Positions 9,403-22,129 of a DNA stretch of 64,000 nt are shown in pieces. Source of the stretch: Calocera cornea HHB12733 (Eukaryota > Basidiomycota > Dacrymycetes > Dacrymycetales > Dacrymycetaceae); assembly GCA_001632435.1 (NCBI GenBank), contig KV424068.1, positions 1-64,000 of the forward strand. Direction: 5' to 3'. The notes below the pieces were generated by a model. That model did not search any database. It worked only from the letters and a program-made list of their open reading frames with translations, and was not told the origin of the DNA. A program made the position numbers and the translations under genes. Position 1 is the stretch's first letter. Every line of letters begins with the position of its first letter.

Positions 9403-9899
9403 CTAAGCAGTAGAAGAAGGCGAGTCCCCGCCGGTCGGGCCCAGCGGGCCCTTCTCGCCTTTCCCAGCCGGGTCCTTGTTCTGCGCCGTAGTGTTATCAC
9501 CGGCAGAGGTGGGTCCCTGCACAACCCGAGCGAGTCAGTAAGCCCTCGATATACCGTACCAAATGAGAGGCGCACGCACCCCAGCCTCGACATTCCTTTT
9601 CGCTTGGTAGGCACCGCTCCCCCCCCTTCAGCACCGTATCGACCTGCGCGTCCTCGTCCGCCTGCCAGCCATCGGATCAGCGACGCCCAGGCCCTCCATA
9701 GCGGCACACCGTGACATACAGCAGTGTCCCCCTCGGACGGCGCCTCCTGCATCGGGCCCTTGTCGTAGCCCTTGTCCCCGGGCTGGGAAGAGTAGCGCCT
9801 CGCCGCGGCTGTTGTGCGTGAGTGCGAGATGGTACGCCGGATGGCAGAGGGCGGGCGGAATGCGCGCAGGTTCTGGGATGTGCGAAGGGCGGTCCTCAT
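9403..9899 (-). CDS. Small mitochondrial-targeted protein of unknown function
   Basis: The likely exons are 9899-9720 and 9516-9403, with one 203-nt phase-0 intron, giving 97 aa. The first ~37 residues are rich in Arg, Ser and Ala with almost no acidic residues, and end ARRYSSQP, a typical mitochondrial presequence with its cleavage region. The mature part is small, Gly/Asp/Lys-rich and probably disordered (GPTSAGDNTTAQ, KGPLGPTGGD). It is divergent from the cardiolipin synthase gene, with about 290 bp between starts, so the two mitochondrial genes may share a promoter region. The long intron could hide another exon. Confidence 0.55.
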
Positions 9900-10193
9900 C
9901 GTTGCGGACTATACTAGGAGTAGAGAGCAGCCGTATCATAGGATAGCTCCAATATTATATTATACCCCAATCCTCCGAGGTCATGACCACCTGAGGAAAG
10001 ATCTAGAGAGGGCGGCGCGCGACGTCATCTACTGATGGGCGTCACGTGCCCCCGCCGGTGCGCGGCGCTGGACCCTGCCCCGCAAAATGGGCAAAGTCTG
10101 CCGGAGTGCGCGTCTCCGGCTGGCAGCCCAGGCAGGCTCTCACGCGAACCGCTGCCTTTGCTGCCTTCCTTGATTCTGCTGCTGTTGCGGGGG

Positions 10194-11326
10194 ATGGCAA
10201 CCCGGATATTCCTCGGGCTCGGCACGGCGCCGGTCTGCCGAAGGGCGCTCGTGGGAGAGCGCCACGCTTCGACCGTCCGCCGTGCGCCGCTCCTCCTCCG
10301 CCCGTCCGCCGAAGTGCGCCTGCGACTGCCGCGGCGTATCGTCCGACAACTGGGCCTCGCCTCCCTGCACACCTCCCGCTCTCTCCGATCACCCACCCCA
10401 ACCCCACCCGAACCTTCATCCTCCCACCCTCCAGATCCCAACCCCAACCCCAACCCCAAACCCTCCCCCTTGGACGCTCCAACACTCCACGAGAACATCT
10501 ACACCTTCCCGAACCTGCTCACCGTCTCCCGCATCCTCGCCTGCCCCGTCCTGGCATGGGCGATCCTCGAGGGCTCCTGGCCGCTCGCCACCGGCCTCCT
10601 AGCGTACGCGGGGGTGACGGACTGGCTTGACGGGTGGGTGGCCAGACGGTGGGGGATGCGCAGTGTGTTGGGGACGATCCTGGATCCCGCGGCGGACAAG
10701 GCGCTCATGACGACGCTGGTGGTGACGCTGGCGATGAAGGGCTTGCTTCCGGGTGCGCTGCTGCTGCCTCCTACCACCCTTTCTCCGCACAGATGCTGAC
10801 GGACATCCGTAGTGCCACTCGCGGTCATCATCCTGGGCAGGGACGTGCTCCTGAGCATCTCCGCCTTCTACTGGCGGTATACCTCCCTCCCGCCACCCGT
10901 AAGCCGCCCGCGCCTGCCTGCCACCCATCTCTCACACTCAGCACTCCTCTTGCCACAGAAAACCTTCGCGCGATACTGGGACTTCTCAATCCCCTCGGCG
11001 GAGGTGAACCCTACCGAGATCAGCAAAGTACTGTCCTCCTTTCCCTGTCCCTGGTGCCTGGCGAGGGGGCTGACAGCATTGGGCCAGATCAACACCGCCC
11101 TCCAGCTGCTGCTCATGGGCGTGACGACCGTGAGCCCACTGATCGCGTATGATATTTCGATGCCGTTGCGGGTACTACAGTGCGTTCTTTCTCTATGGTC
11201 ACCTCACCTTGACTGACAGTGCGTCATAGGTGGACCGTAGCTGGGACGACGATTTGGAGCGGGCTGGGCTACCTGTTTGCTAACAATAGCGTCCGGCTCG
11301 TGGGCAGACCGCCGAAGAAGCCGTAG
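10194..11326 (+). CDS. CRD1: Mitochondrial cardiolipin synthase
   Basis: Five exons join in phase: 10194-10752, 10813-10898, 10959-11027, 11088-11179 and 11230-11326, giving 300 aa. The enzyme joins CDP-diacylglycerol and phosphatidylglycerol to make cardiolipin in the inner mitochondrial membrane. The CDP-alcohol phosphatidyltransferase signature is complete: DWLDGWVARRWG followed by GTILDPAADKA (about residues 141-170). An Arg-rich presequence fills the first ~60 residues, followed by a Pro/Ser linker with an Asn-Pro repeat encoded by repeated CCCAAC. Membrane helices flank the motif. The length agrees with fungal Crd1. The start at 10194 (MATRIFLG) gives a clean presequence. Confidence 0.93.
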
Positions 11327-11779
11327 CCACAGCGCTGGTGGGCTTAGACAGGCTGTACTCTGGAGGTTGTGGTCGTGGCGCGGTTTGTGAGGTCATTAAT
11401 TGAGTACTGTGAGAGTTGCTGGCGCATATAGTACATGCTGCATGAAACCGATAAAAAAACAGACATAGCCAATACCGTAGAGGGATCAAGAAGTGGACGT
11501 CCTGCGCCGGCGGGCATCTTCCAGGGCCGCATACATGCTGGGCCGATGCGCCCTTTGGGTGCGCCATTGCTCGCTGGAGTACCTGATGGTCTGGTCAGTC
11601 TCAGTACCATCAGGGAATGGAATTGACTCACTGCATTCTGGTCAAGAAGATGACTGCTTGGACGGCTCCGCGCAGGGTGATCGGCCGCTCGATACGATGC
11701 CCTCCAGCGATCAACGCAGGGACCTTGGTGATTCTATGGCAGTGTCAACGCACTGCATGCGTATGACATTGGGATATGC
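11327..11779. other. Spacer between two convergent genes
   Basis: This stretch should hold the 3' untranslated regions of the cardiolipin synthase gene and the minus-strand coiled-coil gene. No extra gene could be supported. Confidence 0.5.
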
Positions 11780-14700
11780 TCACGGCTGATTGGCTGTCCG
11801 AGCCAGCACGCCTAGCAAGTAGCGCTTCTGGTACGAGAGGTCCATGCGGAAGACCGTCTCGCGCTTGTACATATCCTTGAGGTAGTGGATCTGAACGATC
11901 AACCCCTTGCACTCTTTCTTGTGCTGAATACGAAGCTGTTCAATTTCCTCCGAGTCCCTGCAGTACGAGTCAGGACGTCGACCGGGCAGCCACAGCACGC
12001 AGTACTCACGCGGCACAGACATGCTCGGCGAGTGTTGCCTCCCATCTTCGAGCTTCCGCTTGTGCAGCGTTCAGCTGCTCCTTCATCAAGCGAACCTCGG
12101 TGACAGACCGCTGCCTCTGCCGGTCACTCTGAGCTTTCTCTTCCGTCCTCTTCGCCTCAACCCTGTCCTTCTCTGCTTGCAGGTCAGACAAGTCATGACC
12201 GAATCGATCAGCCTCTTTGCGGAGCCGGTGCAGATCCCTTTCCAGGTCTCGGATCATCCGTTGCACCTCTATGCGATCTTCGTGCAGGCGCTGCCGTTCT
12301 TGCGTTGCGGACTGGAGCTCTTCTGCCATGTTGTCGAGTTCGACCTTATAACGCTCAGCGAGTGCCTCTCGCTCTTCCCTTTCTTGTTGCAGTTGTTGCA
12401 AGTACTGTATGCTTGTCAGATATCACATGGCAAGAGCGATGTGGAGCACTTGCATCCTGTGCGTCACCCAGCTCTTGTTGTAACGTAGACTGGTTATTGA
12501 GCAATCGTTCGCGCTCTTCGCGTAGCTTGCGGATCGCTTCTCCATTTTCGCGAAGTTTATCCATGTTGACACGGTTCTGCCTTTCAGACGCTCCTGTCGC
12601 TAACGGCGAGAAGTCAGTCATGGCCAGTGTCCAATTGCAGGCGCTTACCTTGCAGGGCCGCTTGGAGTTCAGCATTCGTTCTCTTCGCTTCTCTAAGGGA
12701 ATTCCTAATACCCTCGAGCTCCTATTATGGAATTCATGAGCTTCTCGATGCATCCAAGAACTATGGCGTAACTCACCGATTGCCTTTGGTCAAGCAAATG
12801 ACTGATTCCAGTCTTCTCGCGCTGCATTCGGGCTTGCTCTTCAGTCAGGCTTTGGAGCTCGGCCCGCTCAGCTCGGATCTCAGAACGTAGCTGATTGATG
12901 GTCGAACGGGCATCTTGCAGGTCCTGCGCAGAAGTGAGTAAGTGAGCGGGCAGCAGCAAAACGTGACGTACCGCATTGAGTGCGGCATGCTGACGGTCCT
13001 TCGCATCCTGGATGTCCTTGAGCTCCATCCTGGTCCTGGCCCTCTCCGCTTCGAGCGTCTCCAAACTCTTCTGGGTTCGGCGACGTTCTTCTCGGCGTTC
13101 TTCTTGAGTCTGAGTCTGGTTTTGTTTCCACTGACGACGCTCCGTCGACATATCAGCTTTCAGAGCATTCAATTCGTCGTTCAGTTGTGCGATAGCAGCA
13201 TGCTGAACCTCCGAGCCATGAGTCATATCTGCGTTAAGCGACAACTCGAGTTGCTCGATGCTGCGTAACACTGTTAGCTTTTGAAATTTTATACGACAAT
13301 TCCCTCACCTTTGGTCCGCCTCACCAACGTCAATGTGCAGCACGTCGGACGCGTCAAATCTCTTCTTGCACTTGACACATTTGAGCCTTGCCAGCCTCTT
13401 GTCCAGAATACGCTCCCGGTGCGTGAATTCATTGACCTGGATCTGCAGCTGCTGGCGTCGATCGATCTCGTCTTGAAGTCTGCTCAGAATTTCGTTGTTA
13501 CGACCGAATGCATCTTGCAATCCGTCAAGTTCGTCATCAACCTTCTGCTCTTTTACGGCAACCTCATCCCTAAGACGCTGGATCTCCATGAGCAAAGGAG
13601 CGACGTGTGCTGCGCTGAAAGTGCTGTTCTGCATCCAAGAGAGCTGGAAAGACGTTAGAGCCGCGTGAGAAGATCACTTGCATATTGATATACCTCTTTG
13701 AGCGGACTACCCGGGGTGGCGACGAGCTTCAAGGCTTGAATCGACCTGTGAACGGCACTAGGGGTAAGGTCAGCCGTGGTGTTCTTGCGAGCGGGCGTCT
13801 GCATCTTGTCCACGGCAGACAACAGCCCCAGAGCTTCCTTCAGCTGCGCATTTTCCAACTTGAGGTTGTCCGTTTCGACCTTCATAGCTCCCACGACCGC
13901 ATCTTTGGTGGGTGAACCTGATAGCTGGTGTCTGAGTTTGCCTAATTCGCGATGGGCCTCGTCAAGTTCATCCTGCAAAGCGGCAACCTGCTCCTCATGT
14001 TCATCGGAAGATACCACGGCGGAGGTAGCATCCATATGAGAACGCGTCTCGGGCTGCAGTCGTTGTACCAATTCCAGCTCTTCTTCTTTGTCCTTCAGAG
14101 ACGCTTCCAGTTCTTGTATCGTATCGTGGCAAGCCGACAGCTCTTCAGATAAGTCGCTAATCGTAGCGCGCATCTCATCGAGCTCGGCCTCCTTGTTCGC
14201 AAGCAGGATACGTTGGTCCACCACCTTGGCTTCTGCCTCGTCAAGACGGGGTTGCAGAGAGCGCAGTCGGCCCAAAGCGTTACTGAGTCTGTCCACCTCG
14301 GACGAGGCCTGGTTCGCCAACGTGTCGCTCGACGTCATAGCCCGTTTGAGATCGTCAGCCTTCATCTGGAGTTCTCTCTGTTGCTCCGCGGCTTCCTGCC
14401 TCTCGGCATCTCGCTCAATACGCTCAGCCTCTAGACGTTCCTGTAACGTCTTAATCTGCTCGGTTTCCGTGGACGCTACATCAGCGACCTTCTCCTTCAA
14501 CGTTTGGATCTCTCGGTCTCTCGTCTGAATGCGACCCTCGAGCTCCTTGACAATGGCATCGATGCCTTCCTCCGCCAGCCTGATATCTTGCTCATGCTTG
14601 CGTTGGGAAGCGACCCTGTCGTTCGATTCTTGCTTGGCTTTGTCTTCCCACCGGACAGACTCGGCCCGTGCCTGTTCCAGATCACGTTCCAAGCCACGCA

Positions 14701-16399
14701 GTTTTGCCTCCCACTCCATCTCCTTTCGAGCAGCATTCAGCGTCAAGCCTTTGACTTCGTCTTCAAGCCGCTCGCGGTCTACATTCGATATGTCGAGCTC
14801 CTCCCGCAAACTGGCAATGACGTAATGCCATTCCTCCGCCTGGGCGACCGACTCCTCTGGAAGAGAACTGTTCTGTATGCTTGGTTGCCGCATAGAGGGA
14901 GTAGTGCTGTGATTGCTGCTCGAGCTTCCTTCGACTTCCTTGAGGGCCAAGTGCAAGCCTAAGTTCTCTTCCACGAGCTTTTCATTGAGTTTATGGAGAT
15001 ACCCGTTCATCTTGGCGACATTGAACCGGGTCTCGCCAATGGCAGGATCAAAGCTTGTATTTGCCTTGAGATTTGTTGTCAAGTCGTTGTTGGTGGATGG
15101 CGTGGAAGTCGTTGCCGTGGCGAAGGAGGCACGACGGTCAAGAGAAGCTCGTATGAGCGGGTGGGGCGTGCGACGAACAGGGGCGCGATACGGATGCGGA
15201 GTAGCTTTGATGTGAGGCCTGGTGCTTGAGAGAACCGAAAGAACATATGATGCACGACGGTTGGTGGCTGCATTGGAGCCTGCAATAACCGGTGTCTGAG
15301 GAATAGATGCGATAGTGGTGAAGTGCGAGTCCATTGGAGACACAGAGAGTGGTGGCAGCTTCGTTATTGAGGCTGACTTTGGGTGGTCAGATTCCTCGGC
15401 CGCTGCAGCTGGAGAGCTTGAGAAGGCCCGCTTCATGTGAGATGTGTCGCGAACACTTCGAGGGGTGTCTTGCGGCAGTGTGATGTCGTGTGAGAGCTCT
15501 GCAAGCTCCGGGATCTTGGCCATGCCCCTTGATGGCTTGGGTTGTTCCTCTTCGGAAATCGATGAAAAGGACGAGTCGGACAGCACTGGAGCAGCACGCT
15601 TGACCACGTGTGGCGAGGAGCGCCGTCGCATGCTTATGTTCTTCATGGGGTCTTTCGGAGATGGCTGAGATACAATGAGACAGTTTCCACATGACTGGTG
15701 TAGTGAACGTACCATGGGCGCAGAATGCACACTGACCTGATACTCCTCGTATTCTGCCAGGATCGGAGCAGCGGCAGAGACGAAAGATTCTTGCGCCTCG
15801 TGCAGCTCATCTGACTTGACACTCTCCTCGAAGTGCTCGTCCTTCTGCTCGACGCTCTCGTCTACCACCTCTTCGTCGATTGGCGTTCCCAGTGAGAAGT
15901 TGCTCTGCTCGGCAACCTCCACCATGCCTCGTCCAGACTCCACTTCCTTCGTCGACCCATAACTGGACTTCCTCTCTCCGGCCTTAACCGTCGAAGCGAC
16001 TGATGACTCTATCGGGCTGGCTCTGAAACTCGTTTCACGGCGCATCCCGTTGGGTAGCAGAGTCGTGTGCAGCGAGTTGATGAACCTGGATTGCGAGCCG
16101 GACGTATGCCGAGAGCCTCCCGAGATAAATCGAGATCCGGAGTTGCGGAAGGCACTGGTTACCAGAGGAGTTGATGTTACACGAGTTGCAGGTTCCTCAG
16201 ACTCGGTTGGGTCGGTTGGGAAGGATGTGATGGATCGCTCGTGCTCCTCCGACTCGCTTACCGCTGCTGATGGGTACATCGGATCGCCAGGCCCATCGTC
16301 AGACTCGTTCATAGGGAAGCTTGGAAGAGAAGGCATTTCAACAAGGCTCGCTTCTTCGATCCGCCGCATGATGCGGGCCGGCGTCTCGAGGGTCGCCAT
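11780..16399 (-). CDS. Large coiled-coil microtubule-organising-centre protein, PACT-like C-terminus
   Basis: Identified exons: 16399-15713, 15664-13694, 13643-13309, 13260-12972, 12923-12777, 12721-12649, one starting 12593, one ending 12010, and 11957-11780. The junction near 12.42 kb is unresolved. The product is about 1,400 aa. The first ~450 residues are Ser/Pro-rich and disordered. From about 480 onward the protein is almost continuous heptad coiled coil, interrupted near 920 by CVKCKKRF. The final ~55 residues, with QIHYLKDMYKRETVFRMDL and YQKRYLLGVL, resemble the PACT domain of Pcp1/Spc110/pericentrin, which anchors such proteins at spindle poles. It is therefore likely a spindle-pole-body scaffold. 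The first intron is 48 nt and stop-free, so it may sometimes be retained. The general class is secure, the PACT assignment moderate. Confidence 0.8.
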
Positions 16400-17748
16400 G
16401 TTGATAGTGGGTTGGAAGACGGCGAGGTCGGCGCTGCGGACGATGTGCGACGCGTCGTGGACGGCAGGGTCGACGCGTCACAGCCACATTGATTTCTGTT
16501 TGTCACGTGACCGTGATGGCTGCTATCCCATTCGCACGCACTTTGCCGGGATAGTATTCATCCCGGATCCCAATCTTCTTCCACGATTGCGCCACGAATC
16601 GCATTTGGCTTCCCTCCTATCTCGCTTGCCATATCGTACCTTAACCATATATAGCCAGATAGTGGAAATGCCGACGATCATCCCTGGGATCCAGGCGACT
16701 GCGCCAACAGACGTCGGACTGGCACCACTTTCACCATTACCGGGCTGCGTTCCATATCGACTCTAAACTTGCTAATTCAAGAGTGTCACCCACCAGGAGA
16801 TTGGTCATGCATTGCTGTTCACGGCCGTATTCTTGCTCGGGGTAAAGGGACCATGTGCTTCTACGCGGCAGAAGGCACGAACTGTCAAATTCATCGTGGA
16901 CATTCCGACCCTCAACTCCTGACCGGCTAACTTCTACCGCCTGATCTGCATACCGACGGGACCCGGGACCCTCTCGTAACGCTCGATGAACGTTCTGGCA
17001 GTCACCGTCAGACAAGATCATGACGATCAGGGCCAATCGGCGCTTATCTCTTTGAATTCATCCTGAGCATCGAGTACTCATTGTGTCAGAATCTTCTTTC
17101 TACCCTTCCATTCAAATCTCCGCACAGCTTTTGTCCTGCCGACGACATCATTCCATCAGAGTCGGTCCTACGAATCCCGACAACGTCGTACGGATATCTC
17201 GACCATCTCAACGGAAGTTGCTGCCCTGGGAGCTACCCCATTTAGGGCTTCGGTGTCTCCTTCCCTTCCTGCACGCGTCGCTTCGGGCCGACAGATCGCA
17301 AGTTGAAATCGCGATAAATGGGCGGCTAGATCGATCGTCGTTTGTTGCCTCTTGACCACCACCTCTCTCCCCTCCTGTTTTCTGTGTACATGGCGGATCT
17401 CTTACGCTGGCAGCCTCCCCTGCCCAGTTTGGCTGGCAAGGCGGGCAGTCGTAATCAACAAATATTCATCGACATTTTCGCCCCCGGACAAGCACCTGTG
17501 TGTACCCCATCTCCCTGCCTCATGTATGCGCACTGATTGTGCACACTGGCAGGCTTACTTGACGCCACTGGAGGAAGTCACGCATGACAACTATCGGATC
17601 CTCACCATCGAATCACGGTGCTGCACGTTCTGTACACGCACCTTCCGTGCGTTATGGTGTTACGTCACTATTCAGTAAGAAGTTCTCATAGTACTCTTTC
17701 AGCACATCCTACGGCTTTGAGGAAACATCTCAGCGAGGGCACTGTCCA
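16400..17748. other. Divergent upstream region, no gene supported
   Basis: The stretch lies between the starts of the coiled-coil gene (minus) and the unknown gene at 17749 (plus), so it should contain both promoters. Short open frames exist on both strands but none has a coherent splice pattern or family motif. Confidence 0.45.
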
Positions 17749-19057
17749 ATGCAAGAAAGCCCAAACGACCCAACGACATGGCGGGCCCCGCTTCACATTC
17801 TTGGGGTGGAAGTACAGTAGGCTACACGTCCCTCGTCTCCAGGCAACGTTCTTAGAGCTTCTGTGCAGGTCAGGGCTCGATTGACCCCGCTGTTCGCAAA
17901 CCCCTCATGCACACCAAGTACGCGAAGCTCGAAGAATTCCAGAACCTCAATCACCCGCAGAAACAACTCTGGCTCACCAAGGTTTTTCCGGCTGTGCGGA
18001 GTCATTTATCATGTGCCGCTGTTTCCTGGAATGCTGATGACAGCCTCAGGAAATGCCTGCTCAATCCCCTGGTGCAAGCAGTCCCGAAGCGTCCAGATCT
18101 CAAGTTCGCAGTCCATCACAGGCTACTGCGCCCGCGGCCCAACCTTCTTCCGCTGCTACCGCTCAGATCCACGGCCCTCCAGATATGACACCTCTCGCAA
18201 TCTCGACTGTACCAGCTGGCTCTGCGCAAAGTGCAATACCAGCCCCCATGCCTCCCAACGAGCAACCGCTCCTCGTTCGTGCCGAATCAGTTGTCTCTTC
18301 TGACTCCGACTCTGGTGACGAAACTCCAGCCACGCACTACGTACCTAGCATTCACTTGCCAAACTGGGAAGATGGCTTCGCTACCATACCGTTTCACCAA
18401 CAGTGCGCCGTATTCTCTCGGTCTCAATTGACGCAGTTCTAATGCGCGGAAAGACATACCCTTCCACATGACATGCAAGGATATACGACTCCCCTCCGCC
18501 GGGATCGTAATTTCTTCAAGCATTTCCTCCTCGTTGAACTGGAGGCGATCCGAAATGCGAATAACGACTACTTCAATGCGCCGACGTCCGAAGCAGAGCA
18601 GGCAATGCGTCGCCGCTGGGATCGTCCTCTCCACATATCCAGCCCAGCGTCGCCTTACATCAACTCTGAATTTGTCGACCCGGGAGACCCAAACCGGTCC
18701 TTCTATGATTGGTATGCCATGCATGTGCTGAAAAGCGAGCGACGCCCCGACGGCACGACTCGTTCTACCACACAGAACTCGCCTTCTCTCTTGAGCTCCC
18801 CTTGGGCACGCCACGCCGACTCCGAGCCGCCGCCGCCTGAGATCTTGGCCATGTTCGGGACCGGCGGTCAGCTCGAACCGCAACTTCCCATTCTGCCTTC
18901 ATACACCTCGGCTTACGGAAACCAGCCTCTGTTCCCTGCTCCATTGGCTGGACCAGCTCCGCCCTTCCCAGTCCACGACGAGCACGTCGTTGGGTCCGAC
19001 TTCACCGGGGGCCCGGTGCCGAGTCAGAACGGATTCTATCACGACTGGGGTTTCTGA
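17749..19057 (+). CDS. Unknown, largely disordered protein
   Basis: Four exons join in phase: 17749-17811, 17874-17981, 18050-18402 and 18454-19057, giving 375 aa. Residues ~20-57 are helical and basic (KYAKLEEFQNLNHPQKQLWL). Residues 60-150 are Pro/Ala/Ser-rich. Residues ~180-270 contain a more ordered block with RRDRNFFKHFLLVELEAI and PNRSFYDWYAMHVLK. The C-terminus is Pro-rich and ends NGFYHDWGF. I do not recognise a family. The first ATG (MQESPNDP) opens the longest consistent model. Absence of membrane segments or a signal peptide suggests a soluble intracellular protein. Confidence 0.6.
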
Positions 19058-20242
19058 TCAGACCCTGTTCCCTTCATCACATGTAGCTTATACTATCAAC
19101 CCTGCTGTCTTGCTCTTCGATGCCTGTGAATGCTTGTTCTTTCTTTACTTACATCCACTCACGATTCCAACCCACTGACCCGATTCCGAGCTTCAAATCC
19201 CTTGTACCCTTCGTCTGATGAGAACTGACTGTGTGACGTTGTATGTTGTTGTGCAACTAGTATACCAATTACTCCTTGCGGCATTGATCCCGGTCTTTAC
19301 TACTTGATTATTGATTCCTGACTTGTGTGCTCTTCACGGAACATCGCGGCAAACGGCGTGACGTCTACAAAGACAAAACATCCGACTCGTCCTGCGTTTT
19401 GCCCATAAGGAGCATTCTCAACTCCTCACATAGTCACTGCAGCCAAGAAGGTCAGCTGAGGGCAAGCTTCCTTCCAGGGTGGAGGACTGGAACCGGTGTC
19501 GTCCTCATGCATGGCACGCCCCTACCCAAAGGCGACGCTACCAAACTGAGACGGGTGACTGGCAAAAATAGCGCGATCACCATACCCAGCAATGCGGGCA
19601 ACATCGGCGGTTTGGAACGGGCGGTTTTGTCGACCCGGCGGCCATCGTCGCCATCATGATACCGTGGTCATCTGCATCTGTAGATACGAGAAGAAGCAGG
19701 ACGAAAGCAACATTTGTTAAGCGGAGACCGGATCAGGCAAAAGCAGAACCCGAAGCGACTGCCGCTGATGCGACGGCGTCCTCCGTTCCTTATTTCTGAC
19801 GCTGGGAAGTGACGAACTCATGGAACCGTGCGATAGAAATCCGCTTGTATTCGTTCTGTTTGCGGTGCAACCACAAGCCCTGAAGAACACTTCTCTGCGG
19901 GCGCAAAAGATAACGGAGCATGTTTGCCCCGATAGACCGGTATTCTCCGAGTATTTTCAGCACAGTTTTGGAGAGTATCATTTGCTGTCTTACTCAGGTC
20001 AGGCAGGCGTAACAAGTGCATCACTCTCTCGTGACAAAACATGAACGGACTCGGCGGAACGAGGAGGGTGACCCGGAGAAATCGGCGCCACGTGGCGTCT
20101 TCGGCACCGCGTGTCGAAGTCGCGTCTAGGTTCGCCGCCACTGGAAGGCGGACATCGAATGCAGGCCAGATAGGCCAAGCCTTCGACTCGTCCTCCACCC
20201 CCTCGAGTTCAGCCCAAATATCCTTCGTACTAAAAGCGAACA
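19058..20242. other. Intergenic region without recognised gene
   Basis: A 148-codon open frame on the minus strand (about 19818-20264) overlaps the NUP53 promoter and start, and has no familiar motif or plausible splice partners. It is treated as non-coding. The rest is the 3' side of the unknown gene and the NUP53 promoter. Confidence 0.45.
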
Positions 20243-21680
20243 ATGTTCCAACAACCTCAGACACCGTATAACCAATATGGCGCCCAGGGCCAGCAGCAGC
20301 AGAGCTTCAACACTCCGCCCAGCTTCTACCAGTCGGGCGGTTCGGTGGCCAACCGACCATCCCAGCTATTCCAGTCACCCTCCCAGTCAACGGTCGCTCG
20401 CCCGCCAGACCAGCAAAAAGACGCTATGAACAATAGCACATCCCTGCAGACGACGTACATTCCTGGCTATCTAATCGCCTCTCAATCCGGAAGGGTACGT
20501 AGCTGGCAGCTCGTGTTTGGCGGGCGTGGTGCTGAAACTGCGGTTCCGAAGGGACCACCTGCCTCTGTATGGGCAAGTCCATCAGCCAAGGAGACGACGC
20601 CGACCAAGGAGGATGAAAATCCTTTTGCGAAGGAGGCTCCAATCTTCCGAGATTCCAGAGGTGCTTCGACCTCGTTCAAGGCTAGTACGCCGTACACTTC
20701 CCGAAGCAACTTCACGCTGGCCAAGGCGTGCGTGCACCATGTTTACATCCTGTTCGGCGTAATCTAACACCGTGTAGTACTCCTCGTCGTTCGCCAGGCG
20801 AACGCCAAACCCCTTACTCTCCCGAATACACGCGCAACTCTCCTCCGGAGGACGAAGACTCCGTGCCTCAAGTCTCCCTGACCGACATCGCTCCCATTCC
20901 ACGCCGCACCAGGAGCGCGCCTGCACCAGACGACAGCAGCTTCTCGCTCGCACCGTCTGAGACCAGCACGGTCGGCGCCGTAAAACCTATCAAGCTCGTG
21001 ATCTGGGGATACCCGGCTCATCTGACGACAAAGTGCATCAAGGAGTTCACCAGCTTCGGCAAGGACCAGGTGCTGACCCAGGAAGAGGGACCGGAGGGCA
21101 GCAACTACTTCATCGTTGGGTACAAGGATCCCGCACTTGCGGCGAGACTGAGGAGGAGGAACGGAGAGCTGATGGACGGACTGTACCGTATTGCCATTAA
21201 TTATCAGGTGCGTGCGAACCGCCAGTCACAATGCGCATATATGCTGATATCGTTCGCTAGGATCCAAGGCTTGAGCAGACTGGCCCTGGCATCATCCCCA
21301 CCTCCAGCTCCCCTGTGCCCGACAACGGCATGATCCCCGCCTTAAACACGACCCTGCAAGCGAACACCTCACTGGCCGCGGGGCACCACCTCCAGACGCG
21401 CGCATCCAACGTCTCTCTCGCCAACAAGTCCGCCCTGCTTCCCGACCCGCCAAAGAAGAGCACGACCGAGTGGCTCGCGAGCTTCTTCACTCCCCCACCG
21501 CCTGCGCAGAACATGTCGCAGATCCTGCCGCCTGGCTTGGCGGGAGGACCGGCTTCGCTGCCAGCTGCGTCAGGCGCGGTGGTGAGCGGCACGCAGGCAG
21601 CTGCGGCCCAAGCAGCCAGCTCGACGTGGGGCGTCACCGGCGCGCTCAACAAGGTGTCCGAGCTCGTGTTCGGCTGGTGA
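20243..21680 (+). CDS. NUP53: Nucleoporin NUP53/NUP35
   Basis: The exons are 20243-20727, 20778-21207 and 21261-21680, giving 444 aa. A likely extra 57-nt intron (20496-20552, GTACGT...AG, stop-free and in frame) would give 425 aa. The protein is a linker of the nuclear pore inner ring. The N-terminus is Gln/Asn/Ser-rich. The RRM-like Nup35 domain covers about residues 245-320 (KPIKLVIWGYPAHLTTKCIKE through DGLYRIAINYQDPR). The C-terminal end, LNKVSELVFGW, is the amphipathic membrane-binding helix found in Nup53 proteins. Domain order and length fit fungal NUP53. Confidence 0.9.
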
Positions 21681-22129
21681 TCTGTTCTGCTTCACGAATG
21701 TTTATCGCCTTCAATCTGTGTGCTCGGCGTTCGTCACATCTCCTGGCGGCCTGCTCCTGACGACCTGAGCTGTTTCTGTCCTGTATCGATCGATAATACG
21801 GTGCGTGATTTCGTCGTCTCTTCCCATTCGTCATCTTCTGCAATAGCCCGATACCCCTCGATCACAAATGTTTAATGCTGCAGGTTCGATGCAGATACAC
21901 CGTTAACAAATTATACAATGTGCAATGAGAGCGGTGTGTGTTCTACTGCTCCTAAACAGAGTCACTGGCTAGAGCCGATGGTGGGCCGGAGAGTACTTGT
22001 TGGTTTCTTCTCATGTCCACATATGCTGGATACGCCAGAAAAGCAGTATCATGCCCTCTCGTTGGATCGAACGACGGAGTAGGACGGCATCGTCCCCACC
22101 CTCAGCAGCGCTCGAATCCTACTCAACAA

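Noticed and set aside
9576..9643. Middle exon in the small mitochondrial gene
   Set aside because: Its frame does not connect to both neighbours without a stop; a two-exon model with one 203-nt intron keeps the frame.
10430..10470. Interstitial telomere repeat (CCCCAA runs)
   Set aside because: The run is CCCAAC in frame inside the cardiolipin synthase presequence linker, encoding an Asn-Pro repeat, and does not match the fungal TTAGGG unit.
19818..20264. 148-codon minus-strand frame upstream of NUP53
   Set aside because: It overlaps the NUP53 start and promoter, has no partner exons and no recognisable motif.
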